A stretch of 64,000 nt of DNA from Sideroxydans sp. (GCA_028707175.1 JAQTUV010000002.1:528508-592507); one strand, 5' to 3'; shown: positions 44,168 through 52,900, counted from the stretch's first letter. The notes: a model not told the origin generated them from the sequence alone. A program made the numbers and translations.

Positions 44168-45097
44168 ATGTCAGCAGACAAGCAGGCCTATTACAAAAAC
44201 AATCGCCTCAAGCAGATTCGTGCGTTCTGCCAAGTGGTGCGTAGTGGCAGTATTACTTTGGCGTCGCAAAAATTATTTCTGAGCCAACCTTCGGTCACCC
44301 TTCAGATACAAGCACTAGAACGAGAGTTAAAGACGACCTTGTTCGAGCGACGTGGGCCAACTATGCGCCTGACGCCGGATGGCGAGGCGCTTTATGCCTT
44401 GGCCGAACCGCTGGTGCAGGGGGTGGATGGGTTGCATGCGAACTTTGAAGCTCAGCATGGTCGCTTGGAGTCGGGTGAACTAAACATTGGTGCAGGTGAA
44501 TCCACCATCCTCTACATCTTGCCGGAAGTGGTGAGTCGCTTCACCAAGGCTTACCCAGGCATCCATCTTCGTTTGCACAACGAGACGGGTCGTGATGGCT
44601 TGAAGATGTTGAAATTGGACGAGATCGACTTTGCTGTGGGTTCGATGTTGGATGTGCCGGATGACATCACCTATCAACCTTTGGTGACTTTCGACCCGGT
44701 GTTGATCGTGCCCATCGGGCATCCATTGGCTAAGAAAAAGAACCTGACATTGGCGGATGTCAGCCAATACGGTTTGATCTTGCCCCCCCGACACCTTTCA
44801 ACTTGGGGGGTTGTGAAATATGTATTCCAACAGCATCAACTTTCGTTCAAGGTCACCTTGGAAGCCGGAGGGTGGGAAGTGATCAAAAAGTATGTCGAGT
44901 TGGGCATGGGCATTTCCATCGTTACCGATATCTGTCTGACTGGACAGGAAAAACTCGTTGCCATTCCGCTCTCTCAGTATTTCCCTCAACGCGGTTATGG
45001 CTTGGTCTTGCGTAAAGGTAAGTTCATGTCTCCACAGGCGAATCGCTTCGTCGAGATGCTGGTCGAGACCTACCGAGAGAACTCACTCCCTTCTTGA
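44168..45097 (+). CDS. LysR-family transcriptional regulator
   Basis: The ATG at 44168 follows GGGAGTG and begins MSADKQAYYKNNRLKQ; the track start adds 29 residues from the promoter region. The 309-residue protein has an N-terminal winged HTH (QIRAFCQVVRSGSITLASQK, LSQPSVTLQIQALE) and a LysR substrate-binding domain (about 100-300). It is divergent from rnfB, so control of the rnf-nifJ-ppsA operon is likely. The effector is unknown. Confidence 0.9.
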   Translation: MSADKQAYYKNNRLKQIRAFCQVVRSGSITLASQKLFLSQPSVTLQIQALERELKTTLFERRGPTMRLTPDGEALYALAEPLVQGVDGLHANFEAQHGRLESGELNIGAGESTILYILPEVVSRFTKAYPGIHLRLHNETGRDGLKMLKLDEIDFAVGSMLDVPDDITYQPLVTFDPVLIVPIGHPLAKKKNLTLADVSQYGLILPPRHLSTWGVVKYVFQQHQLSFKVTLEAGGWEVIKKYVELGMGISIVTDICLTGQEKLVAIPLSQYFPQRGYGLVLRKGKFMSPQANRFVEMLVETYRENSLPS

Positions 45098-45116
45098 AAA
45101 ATAAATCTACCCAACC

Positions 45117-45152
45117 TATTTCAGTCGCTTGACTTAATCAAGCGACTGAAAT
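45117..45152. repeat. Long perfect palindrome, left copy
   Basis: ATTTCAGTCGCTTGA pairs perfectly with TCAAGCGACTGAAAT around CTTAA. An identical copy lies at 48178-48212. The two are direct repeats (with shared flanks CAACCTA and CTTG) bounding a 3-kb stretch of mobile DNA. This copy follows the lysR stop by 20 bp and could once have been its terminator. The IS110 stop codon lies inside it. Confidence 0.75.
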
Positions 45153-45622
45153 ATCTTGTGGATGCCTTGCGGGATGACGATGCCGAATTCGGCGAGTAAG
45201 CCGCGTATCTGGTTCGCCTGTGCCGTTCTGGCTTTCACGAATCCCTGTCTGGCCCGGTGCACGGACAAGATCGCTTGTTGCTCGATGTTCTTGATCGGCA
45301 CGAAGCGCATGTTGGGTCGACTGACCGCTTCGCAGATCGCCTCCGCATCGGCCATGTCGTTCTTGTTGGTCTTCACGTAGGGTTTGACGAACTGGGGAGC
45401 CATGAGTTTGACGGTGTGCCCGAACTCACCTAGTTTTCTGGCCCAGTAATGCGCGCTGCCGCACGCTTCCATGCCGATCAGACACGGCTCCAGATTGGCG
45501 AAGTAACTCGACATCTCTGCTCGCTTCAGTTGTTTACGTACGGCCACTTTGCCTCGCTCATCTATGCCGTGAATCTGAAAAACTATTTTTGCCAGATCAA
45601 TGCCAATTGTCGTAATCTTCAT
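45134..45622 (-). pseudogene. Truncated IS110-family transposase
   Basis: The 162-codon ORF has the N-terminal RuvC-like DEDD domain of IS110-family transposases (IGIDLAKIVFQIHG, LIGMEACGSAHYWARKL, KTNKNDMADAEAICEA) but stops where the palindrome starts (IFQSLD). The C-terminal transposase_20 domain with its catalytic Ser is missing, as is the right-hand half of the element. IS110/IS1111 members are known to target integron attC sites, which suits its place at the edge of the cassette array. Confidence 0.85.
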
Positions 45623-45656
45623 TTTTGGATGCCCCTTTCTATGTCTAGTGGCCGTA

Positions 45657-45983
45657 ATGCCACCACTACATTGGCACTTTGATGCCTCATTAGGAAGTGG
45701 GCGTCCATTCCATTACGTTGGGCCTCTCATGCGTGAGCTTCTAGCTGCCCTATGGGCAAATCAAACCGTCGGTTCGGTCGCTCGCTTTTTAGCTTGGGTG
45801 TTTGTGCTGTGTGGGCTTTTCGCTTTGTCAGCTGGAGTCTATTTCACCGTTACCGAAGGCTTCCCCACAGAGATGTCACTTCAATTTTTTGGCGTCATGG
45901 CAAGCACACTCTACGTTCTCGCTATCTTCCTGTTCGTCGCAATTAAAGGCAAAGCTCCTTCCGGGTGGCTCCCATGGAAATGA
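45657..45983 (+). CDS. Cassette 1: small membrane protein
   Basis: The ORF track starts within the IS110 end, so the ATG at 45657 is chosen (108 residues); ATG 45729 is the alternative. Two membrane helices are visible (ARFLAWVFVLCGLFALSAGV and MASTLYVLAIFLFVAI). No Shine-Dalgarno sequence is seen, which is common in cassette genes. The attC site begins 31 bp after the stop. Function is unknown. Confidence 0.6.
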   Translation: MPPLHWHFDASLGSGRPFHYVGPLMRELLAALWANQTVGSVARFLAWVFVLCGLFALSAGVYFTVTEGFPTEMSLQFFGVMASTLYVLAIFLFVAIKGKAPSGWLPWK

Positions 45984-46014
45984 AACACCTATCCATGCCA
46001 CTCAATGAATTGAG

Positions 46015-46074
46015 GCCCAACCCATCCATCGAGAGGGACCGCCTATCGGCATCCCCTCATGTCAAACGTTATGC
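46015..46074 (+). repeat. attC site of cassette 1
   Basis: The 60-bp site runs from GCCCAAC to GTTATGC. The interior contains complementary segments GAGAGGGA and TCCCCTC, giving the expected imperfect hairpin. It lies 31 bp after the cassette 1 stop and 10 bp before the start of cassette 2. Confidence 0.75.
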
Positions 46075-46084
46075 CCTTTGAGTC

Positions 46085-46417
46085 ATGAGCGCACTGCCCC
46101 TGTTGCCGATGCACATCGCATCAAAGTCAATCTCGAATGAAGAGGTCGTCCTACCAATGGCAGAGGCTCTCGCAGCTATTGATCTGTTTGAGTCAAAAGA
46201 CGTGCTCATTTTGGGCTGGGAGGGCTGGGTGAAAGATAAGAATGGCCGCGTGGGGCATGGAAATGCACCTCAGGGAACAGTCAGTTTGGAAGACCTCTCG
46301 ATTTCGGAGGCAGCGAAACTCTGCCGTGAAACAATCCCACAAGAGGCTGCCCGCTGGTTCACTGAGAATCCAAAAAACACAGACGACCTGCATTTTTGTA
46401 TCACGGTGCGGGCATAA
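46085..46417 (+). CDS. Cassette 2: hypothetical protein
   Basis: The 110-residue protein starts 10 bp after an attC site and its stop codon overlaps the next attC core (GCATAAC), a typical cassette geometry. It is soluble, with VLILGWEGWVKDKNGRVGHG in the middle. I do not recognise the family. There is no signal peptide or membrane helix. Confidence 0.68.
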   Translation: MSALPLLPMHIASKSISNEEVVLPMAEALAAIDLFESKDVLILGWEGWVKDKNGRVGHGNAPQGTVSLEDLSISEAAKLCRETIPQEAARWFTENPKNTDDLHFCITVRA

Positions 46418-46492
46418 CATGGCGCTCAACCTCGCTCACTTCGGTCGCTGCGCGATAAAGCCGCGCAGCGCCGGTTTGCTCTACGTTGGGGC
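46412..46492 (+). repeat. attC site of cassette 2
   Basis: The 81-bp site runs from GCATAAC to GTTGGGGC. Inside, CGCTCAACC faces GGTTTGCTCT, and CGCTGCGCG pairs perfectly with CGCGCAGCG, so it can form the long bulged hairpin of an attC. This is the most convincing of the four. Confidence 0.85.
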
Positions 46493-46533
46493 GCAAGGTG
46501 ACGGGCTACGCGGGCATGCGAATACCAAAATAT

Positions 46534-46579
46534 TTATACCCGGATGTTATTGATCGCCACATTATTACCCGGGTATAAT
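46534..46579 (+). promoter_or_regulatory. Promoter within a palindromic operator ahead of cassette 3 gene
   Basis: TTATACCCGG and CCGGGTATAA are perfect 10-bp arms 25 bases apart. Between and overlapping them lie a possible -35 TTGATC (46550) and a -10 TATAAT (46574) with an 18-base spacer; the right arm covers the -10. The gene starts 31 bp downstream. This suggests a cassette-borne promoter under repression, unusual because cassettes usually rely on the integron promoter. Confidence 0.55.
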
Positions 46580-46610
46580 TGCGCCACTCAATTTATTGGA
46601 GATGATGCAA

Positions 46611-47285
46611 ATGGATGCCTCTGAACAAACATCATGGATTGCCTTTTCAAAAGGCAAGTGCATTGCCTCTGGTGCACCGCGAGGGGTAGTTACTGAAGTC
46701 AAGCGATTCATGGACTCTCAAGCAAAGGATGCTGTGACTATTCTTGATGCTCGAACCAGTGAAACCGTTGAGGTCGATTTCCGCGGTTCCGTATCTACAG
46801 TCCTCAAACGTATCCCTTCTGCGCCAATCCAGAGCCCCGAAGGAAATATTGAGCCACTGCCCCCAGAACGAACCGTCGGCCGACCTAGGCTTGGTGTTAC
46901 GGCGCGCGAGGTCACACTTTTGCCGAGGCATTGGGAGTGGCTTGGTACTCAGCCAGGAGGGGCGTCCACAGTCCTACGCAAGTTGGTTGAGCAAGCACTG
47001 CGTTCGAGCAAGGAATCCGACCGATTGCGCCAAGCTCAAGAGGCTGCCTATCGCTTCATGAATGTAATGGCAGGGGATAGTCCCGGCTTTGAAGAGGCCA
47101 CGCGCGCGCTATTTGCCAACGACATTGAACGACTTCAGCAGCTTGTTTCAACGTGGCCTCGTGACGTAAGAAACCAAGCTCTATTCCTTGCTGGCAAAGC
47201 AATCGCTAAAGATGGCTGCCTTGAGCATGCGCCCCAACCAATCATTCCTCCGCACCTGTCGCGGCAAGCCGCACTAGGCCAGTGA
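46611..47285 (+). CDS. Cassette 3: DUF2239 family protein
   Basis: The ATG at 46611 has GGAG nine bases upstream; the track start is a TTG five codons earlier and two other ATGs lie between. The 224-residue protein matches the DUF2239 pattern: WIAFSKGKCIASG near the N-terminus, VTILDARTSETVEVDFRG, then RTVGRPRLGVTAREVTLLPR and WEWLGTQPGGAS, with a helical C-terminus. The biochemical role is unknown. The last codons run into the attC site. It has its own promoter. Confidence 0.78.
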   Translation: MDASEQTSWIAFSKGKCIASGAPRGVVTEVKRFMDSQAKDAVTILDARTSETVEVDFRGSVSTVLKRIPSAPIQSPEGNIEPLPPERTVGRPRLGVTAREVTLLPRHWEWLGTQPGGASTVLRKLVEQALRSSKESDRLRQAQEAAYRFMNVMAGDSPGFEEATRALFANDIERLQQLVSTWPRDVRNQALFLAGKAIAKDGCLEHAPQPIIPPHLSRQAALGQ

Positions 47286-47300
47286 ATTCAAACGTTAGGC
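47232..47300 (+). repeat. attC site of cassette 3
   Basis: The 69-bp site runs from CCCCAAC to the canonical GTTAGGC. The centre contains GCGGC-AA-GCCGC. The outer part shows CAATCATTC opposite GTGAATTCAAACG. It overlaps the last 18 codons of the DUF2239 gene, so the C-terminus of that protein is attC-derived. Confidence 0.72.
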
Positions 47301-47345
47301 TTCTTGCCCACTGAATATCGACATTGCCAAAGAGAGAGTCACAAC

Positions 47346-47543
47346 ATGCCATACATAAACATCCAAATCACCAAAGGGGCCACAAGAGAGCAGAAGGCTC
47401 AATTGGTTAAGGACGTAACCGATTCACTTGTGCGCGTGCTGGGCAAAAAACCTGAGCACACGCATGTCGTTATTCAGGAAATTAATGAGGAAGACTGGGG
47501 ATTCTCTGGTCTGCTTACGGACGAATGGAAAAAGCTCAAGTAG
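47346..47543 (+). CDS. Cassette 4: 4-oxalocrotonate tautomerase family protein
   Basis: The start is ATG 47346, because the mature family begins with the catalytic Pro directly after Met (MPYINIQITKGATREQKAQL); the track adds 14 residues. The 65-residue length is standard for this tautomerase superfamily, and HVVIQEINEEDWGFSG near residue 40 is typical. The substrate cannot be assigned. The attC follows 23 bp after the stop. Confidence 0.85.
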   Translation: MPYINIQITKGATREQKAQLVKDVTDSLVRVLGKKPEHTHVVIQEINEEDWGFSGLLTDEWKKLK

Positions 47544-47565
47544 CTGTCTTCCACCCACCTACAAA

Positions 47566-47634
47566 GCCTAACCTAATGTTCGAGTGGGACTGCCGCGAAG
47601 CAACACGCACCAGCTACTCAATTTAACATTGGGC
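47566..47634 (+). repeat. attC site of cassette 4
   Basis: The 69-bp site runs from canonical GCCTAAC to ATTGGGC, a one-base departure from GTTGGGC that may weaken recombination. The interior has CGAGTGGGAC and CAGCTACTCA segments that can pair imperfectly. Confidence 0.68.
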
Positions 47635-47688
47635 ATCTCAGTAGCGATGACACTTTACACATCAATATCTGCATAAAGGAGAACAGCA

Positions 47689-48048
47689 ATGATAACCAAG
47701 GAGTGGGCACAGCATTTTGCAATCGATTGGGTGGACTCTTGGAACACGCACGACCTTGATCGAGTTCTATCTCACTACACTGACGACTTCGAGATGAGTA
47801 GTCCGTTCATTGTCGCTTTTTCCGGCGAAGCTTCTGGAACATTGAAGGGGAAAGCTCAGGTTGGGGCGTATTGGCGTGCGGCTTTACAACGCATCCCTGA
47901 TTTGCACTTTGAGCTAATCCAAGTATTTGTTTGCGTGAATAGCATCACCATCTACTACAAGGCCGTTTTAGGTAAGCTAGCAACCGAAGTGTTCTTTTTC
48001 AATCCAGATGGAAAAGCATTTAAAGCTCTGGCCCATTATGACAATTAG
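47689..48048 (+). CDS. Cassette 5: SnoaL/NTF2-like protein
   Basis: The 119-residue protein follows AAAGGAG. It has the NTF2-like cone-fold pattern: WVDSWNTHDLDRVLSHYTDD at the N-terminus, a GTLKGKAQVGAYWRAALQRI segment, and strands LHFELIQVFV and TIYYKAVLG. Such proteins are small isomerases, polyketide cyclases or binding proteins. No attC follows; the group II intron remnant begins about 20 bp after the stop. Confidence 0.78.
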   Translation: MITKEWAQHFAIDWVDSWNTHDLDRVLSHYTDDFEMSSPFIVAFSGEASGTLKGKAQVGAYWRAALQRIPDLHFELIQVFVCVNSITIYYKAVLGKLATEVFFFNPDGKAFKALAHYDN

Positions 48049-48069
48049 TGTCTGTGAGTTGGTGTCCGC

Positions 48070-48152
48070 CCCATCATTCCACCGTGTGCGGGAAAACTGC
48101 ATGCACGGTTTGATGAGGGAGGGCAGGCGAGAGCCTGTTCTCTACTCTACCT
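48070..48152 (+). mobile_element. 3' end of a group II intron (domains V and VI)
   Basis: The stretch CACCGTGTGCGGGAAAACTG and then ATGCACGGTTTGATGAGG has the form of intron domain V (CCGTG...CACGG with a GAAA-type loop). It is followed by a domain VI hairpin (CAGGCGAGAGCCTG) and the characteristic ending TTCTCTACTCTAC. The catalytic AGC triad before CCGTG is not intact. No reverse transcriptase ORF or 5' intron part is present, so it is a dead fragment. It stands where the attC of cassette 5 would be. Confidence 0.62.
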
Positions 48153-48177
48153 ATTTTAATAAAAATCAACCTAATCC

Positions 48178-48212
48178 ATTTCAGTCGCTTGACTTAATCA
48201 AGCGACTGAAAT
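48178..48212. repeat. Long perfect palindrome, right copy
   Basis: Identical to the palindrome at 45117-45152 over the 35-base core (15-bp arms, CTTAA loop), in the same orientation. It closes the mobile stretch 26 bp after the group II intron end and 35 bp before the TetR gene. Confidence 0.75.
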
Positions 48213-48246
48213 AACTTGCTCGCCCGTATCAATTTTTGAGGCAAGC

Positions 48247-48965
48247 GTGAATTCGATTGCAAAACCAAGTTTGTGTGCTCCATTGATGGCGATGGCGCAA
48301 CGTATGCTGGGACATCAGCCCACTTCGCAGGAAGAGACACGCTGGCGCGTATTACAGGCAGCGACCGAAGTGTTTGCCGAGGTGGGTTATCACGCTGCCA
48401 CAACTCGCGAGATATGTCGTCGTGCCGAGGTGAACCTCGCTTCCATCCACTATCACTTTGGCGACAAGGCGGAGTTATATCGTGAAGTCTTCCGTCTGCC
48501 GTTCTTGAACGAGTGCAACGATTTCGCAATGTTGGATATCACACAGGCCTCATTACAGGAGGCGCTGGATGCTTTCTATACGTGGTTGTTCCAGTTGATG
48601 CTGACGAAGATCCCATGTTGCAACTCTTCTTGCGCCTGCATTCGCGCGAGGAAGCTGAGCCGAGTGGGGTGTTGGGTGATGCATTGACCAAGGCGTTCCA
48701 CCCCAATCACATGCAGTTACAGCTTTTGTTGTGTCGTGAGTTTGGATTGAAGAAATCCGACCTCGAAGTGGACAGGCTGACCTTCTGTTTGGTGGGATTG
48801 GCGACGGTCTATTTCCATGGCGTACGCAGTGCAGTCGAGGAATTCGCGCCGCAACTGGTCAAAGGTAAAAAGGCTAGAGAGATGATGGTGGGTCGCTTGG
48901 TGGAATACGCAACGGCGCTGATTGCTGCCGAAAAAATTCGGCGGAAATTGCCAGTCAAGAATTAA
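48247..48965 (+). pseudogene. TetR/CecR-family repressor gene with a frameshift
   Basis: The first frame (48247 to about 48600) encodes the TetR HTH (ATEVFAEVGYHAATTREICR, then VNLASIHYHFGDKAELYREV) and the start of the ligand domain (ALDAFYTWLFQ). The family sequence then continues in the other frame (DEDPMLQLFLRLHSREEAEP through LVEYATALIAAEKIRR) to 48965. The change corresponds to one missing base near 48600. The whole gene would be about 240 codons. It lies directly upstream of the efflux operon it probably represses. A sequencing error is the alternative. Confidence 0.8.
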
Positions 48966-48999
48966 CGGTGACGGCTAAGGAAAGAGATTAATAAGCGAG

Positions 49000-49998
49000 A
49001 TGAATATGAAAAATAAAAAGTGGATTATTGGTGGTGGGGTGGCGGCGGTTTTGATGGCCATTGTGGGCGTGATGAATTCGTCTAAAAATGAGAAGGTTGT
49101 CGAGCCTGTTGCAGCAGCGTCCAGTCGTCCTGCATTGACAGTGCGCACGACGTCATTGAGCGATCAAAACTGGGGGCGGACATTGACTGCGAATGGCAGC
49201 ATTCTGCCTTGGCAAGAAGCAGTTATCAGTGCGCAGATCGCGGGGTTGCGTATCGCAGAAGTAAAAGTCAGCATCGGTGATTATGTGCGTCAGGGGGATG
49301 TGTTGGTGACGCTGGATAATTTCGCCAGCGCGCTTGCAGAAGATCCTGCTCGTGCACCGCAAGGTCGAATCGTAGCGCCTGATTCAGGCATCATTTCAGC
49401 TGCTAATGCGAATGTGGGCTCGATGTTGCAACCTGGCGCAGAGTTGTTTCGCCTTATCCGTCAAGGGCGCTTGGAATGGAAGGCTGATCTGACTGCAGAC
49501 GAATTAATGCTGTTGCGTAAAGGCATGAGTGCAGAGGTCCAAGTGGGCGAAGGGCGTGTGATCAAAGGCACGATCCGAGCGATCTCACCGTCTGTGAATG
49601 CGCAAACTCGCTATGGCTATGCATTGATTAGTTTGCCAAATAGCAATGGCGTAATTGCAGGTGCGTATGCGCGTGGCGTGATTGACATCAGTGGTGGGAA
49701 AAAATCTTTGGCTACTTTGCCGCAATCGGCAGTGATGCAGCGCGGTACTAAGACCTACGTTTTGCATGTGGATGCGAATAGTCGTGTGAACGAACATGTG
49801 GTGGTGGTCGGACAACGTGTCGGTGATCGCATCGAAATCAAGCAAGGGCTAAAGGCGGATGAATTAGTGGTGGAAAGTGGTGGTGCATTTTTGACTGAAG
49901 GTGATGTCGTGCAGGTGGTGGGCTCTCCTCTCCCCACTCCTCTTCCGCAGGCGGGCGAGGGAGCAAACGGCTTGCAAAGCAAGGATAAAACTCAATGA
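49000..49998 (+). CDS. RND efflux periplasmic adaptor (membrane fusion protein), hairpin-less
   Basis: The 332-residue adaptor has an N-terminal anchor (WIIGGGVAAVLMAIVGVM), the lipoyl halves (ISAQIAGLRIAEVKVSIGDY ... GRIVAPDSGIISAANANVG), a beta-barrel and a membrane-proximal domain. Between the lipoyl halves there are only about 15 residues (FASALAEDPARAPQ), where adaptors normally carry a 60-80-residue alpha-hairpin that docks TolC. The C-terminal tail SPLPTPLPQAGEGANG looks derived from an intergenic repeat. It overlaps the pump gene as ATGA. Confidence 0.88.
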   Translation: MNMKNKKWIIGGGVAAVLMAIVGVMNSSKNEKVVEPVAAASSRPALTVRTTSLSDQNWGRTLTANGSILPWQEAVISAQIAGLRIAEVKVSIGDYVRQGDVLVTLDNFASALAEDPARAPQGRIVAPDSGIISAANANVGSMLQPGAELFRLIRQGRLEWKADLTADELMLLRKGMSAEVQVGEGRVIKGTIRAISPSVNAQTRYGYALISLPNSNGVIAGAYARGVIDISGGKKSLATLPQSAVMQRGTKTYVLHVDANSRVNEHVVVVGQRVGDRIEIKQGLKADELVVESGGAFLTEGDVVQVVGSPLPTPLPQAGEGANGLQSKDKTQ

Positions 49999-52900
49999 AC
50001 GTCTCATCATGGTCGATTAAGAATCCTATCCCCGCTATATTAGGATTCGCCTTGCTCACGCTGATGGGCATCATGGCTTTCAAGGCCATGAAGATTCAGC
50101 TTTTCCCTGATATTGATTTGCCGATGATCACGGTGACCGCTTCGATCCCAGGCGCATCGCCAGATCAGATGGAAGTGGAAGTGGCACGCAAAATTGAAAA
50201 TGCGCTGGCCAGCGCACAGGGGCTGAAACATATCTACACGCAGGTGAAAGACGGCTCGGCAGTGGTTTCGGCTGAGTTCAGATTGGAGCGCGATTCACGC
50301 GAGGCGCTGGAAGATGTGCGTTCAACCATGTCCCGTATTAGGGGGGATCTGCCACGCGAGATGCTTGACCCAACCATCAATAAAGTGGAGATGGCGGGCA
50401 AGCCCATTCTGACTTACACCATCTCTGCTCCGCAGATGAGCGAAGAGGAGTTGTCGTGGTTCGTGGACAACAACATCACTAAGTTGCTGTTGGGGGTAAA
50501 AGGCGTGGGCGCGGTGACGCGCGTGGGCGGGGTGACACGCCAAGTACGTGTTGAACTTGATCCGACCAAGATGCTGGCGCTCAATCTCACAGCAGCTGAA
50601 ATCTCTAGCCAACTCAAACAAATCCAACAAGAGGCACCTGGCGGACGTGCCGATATTGGTGGGGCGGAGCAATCGGTGCGCACCGTGGCGACGGTACAAA
50701 CTGCCGAGCAGTTGGGCGTGATGGAAATCAGTTTGCGCGACGGTCGTCGTGTACGCTTGAATCAGGTAGCGAATATCAGTGATTCGATTGCGGAACGTCG
50801 TTCTGCTGCCTTGCACAACGGAAAGGAAGTCGTTGGTTTTGAAATCACACGCTCATTAGGCGCGAGTGATGTGGCAGTGGATGCGGGTGTGACCGCGGCA
50901 TTAGAGGGCTATAAAAAGGATCACCCTGAAATCACCACAGAAAAAGTATTCACCATGGTGGATACGGTTTATCAAACCTATCGCGGCTCGCTGGAAATGA
51001 TTTTTGAGGGCTCGATTTTGGCGGTGATCGTTGTGGTCTTCTTTTTGCGTAATGCACGTGCCACCATTGTTGCGGCAACTGCTTTGCCTCTCGCGGTCAT
51101 TCCTACTTTTGTGCTGATGTATTTGTTTGGTTTTACGCTTAATCTGGTCACGTTGTTGGCACTGTCGTTGGTGGTGGGGGTGTTGGTGGATGATGCTATC
51201 GTCGAGATCGAGAACATCATGCGCCATTTGGAAATGGGCAAATCACCTTACCAAGCAGCTATGGAAGCGGCCGATGAAATTGGCATGGCAGTGATTGCCA
51301 CCACCTTTACATTGGTGGCGGTGTTTCTGCCAACCGCGTTCATGAGCGGGATTCCCGGACGTTTCTTTGTGCAGTTTGGTTGGACGGCTGCGGTGGCGGT
51401 GTTGTTCTCCTTAGTAGTGGCACGTTTGCTCACCCCGATGATGTCGGCATATTTTTTAAAGCCGCGCGCTGCGCATCCAACCCCTAGTTGGATCAACGTT
51501 TATATGAAGGCGGCAGAATGGTGTTTGCATCATCGTAAAACCACCTTGGCAGTCACCGCTATTTTCTTCTTCGGCTCATTCATTTTGGCCGGCACGTTGG
51601 AATCAGCTTTCCAGCCCAAAGATAATCAATCGCAAACACAGGTCACTATTTCACTGCCGCCGGGTAGTAAGTTTGAGCAAACCTATGCCATGGCGGAACA
51701 AGCGCGCAAAATTGTGATGCGTAATCCAAACGTGATCTTGGTGTATACCGCGATTGGCGGCGGCGCCACAGGCGGCAATGCATTCGAGCCGTCGGGTACG
51801 CCTGAAGCGCGTAAGGCGACGTTGTCGATTCAACTGAAAGAACGCGATGAACGTCCCAAAAAAGAGATCATCGAGGACGATTTGCGTGAGTCATTGCGCG
51901 AATTGCCGGGCGTGCGCTTTGCGGTCGGACTGGGTTCTTCATCAGGCAAATATCAACTCGTTTTAACCAGTGAAAATGGCTCACTATTGAGTGAGCAAGC
52001 GCTTAAAGTGGGGCAAGAGTTGCGCACCATTCCTGGTATCGGCAACGTGGTATCGAACTCCAGCATATTGCGCCCTGAAGTGGTGGTGCGACCTGATTTT
52101 GCCAAAGCGGCCGATCTGGGTGTGACTTCGGCTGCGATCGCAGAAGCGTTGCGCGTAGCGACCAAAGGCGATTACGATCAGTCGCTAGCCAAACTTAATC
52201 TGCCTGATCGCCAATTGCCTATCGTGGTGAAGTTACAAGATTCGGCGCGCCAAGATATTGAACTATTGTCGCGCTTGGTGGTGCAAGGTTCGCACGGCCC
52301 AGTGATGTTGGGTAATGTGGCGACGGTGAGTATCGAAAGTGGCCCCGCACAGATCGATCGCTATGATCGACAACGCAATATCACCTTCGATATCGAATTG
52401 GCGGGGCAGCCTATGGGGGCGGTGCAAGATGCTGCGCTAGCGTTACCATCTGTGAAGAATATGCCAGAAGGGGTTCAAATTGCGCCGATCGGTGATGCCG
52501 AAGCGATGCAGGAATTGTTCGCTAGCTTTGGCTTGGCTATGTTCACGGGCGTTTTGTGTGTCTACATTGTGTTGGTGTTGTTGTTCAAAGATTTTATGCA
52601 GCCGATGACGATTCTATGGGCGCTGATCTTGTCGATCCCCGGCGCGTTCCTAGCTTTGTGGGTCACCCGTAGCGCCATCTCCATGCCGTCTATGATTGGC
52701 ATCATCATGCTCATGGGCATTGCCACCAAGAACTCAATCCTGCTGGTGGAATATGCCATCGTGTCGCGTCGTGATCGCGGTATGAGTCGTACAGAAGCTT
52801 TGATGGATGCGTGTAAGAAACGCGTACGCCCTATCGTGATGACGACTCTGGCCATGGGTGCAGGTATGTTGCCGGTAGCCATGGATGTCGGCATGGGGGA

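Larger units (their letters stand above)
45657..48048 (+). mobile_element. Integron gene-cassette array without integrase (CALIN-like)
   Basis: Five short plus-strand genes follow one another, and the first four are each followed by an attC-like site (46015-46074, 46412-46492, 47232-47300, 47566-47634). Each site opens with an RYYYAAC-type core and ends with a GTTRRRY-type core, with a foldable centre. No intI gene, attI or Pc promoter is visible in the window. The fifth gene has no attC; a group II intron 3' end occupies that place. The genes are unrelated to each other, as expected of cassettes. Confidence 0.78.

Noticed and set aside
44783-44812. C-run and G-run inverted repeat within the LysR gene
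   Set aside because: It resembles the G-rich motif at first sight but has a longer spacer and encodes a normal LysR segment (LPPRHLSTWGVVKY).
48194-48529. 111-codon minus-strand ORF ending in the right palindrome
   Set aside because: Antisense to the conserved TetR HTH; its end resembles the IS110 ORF end only because both run into the same palindrome.
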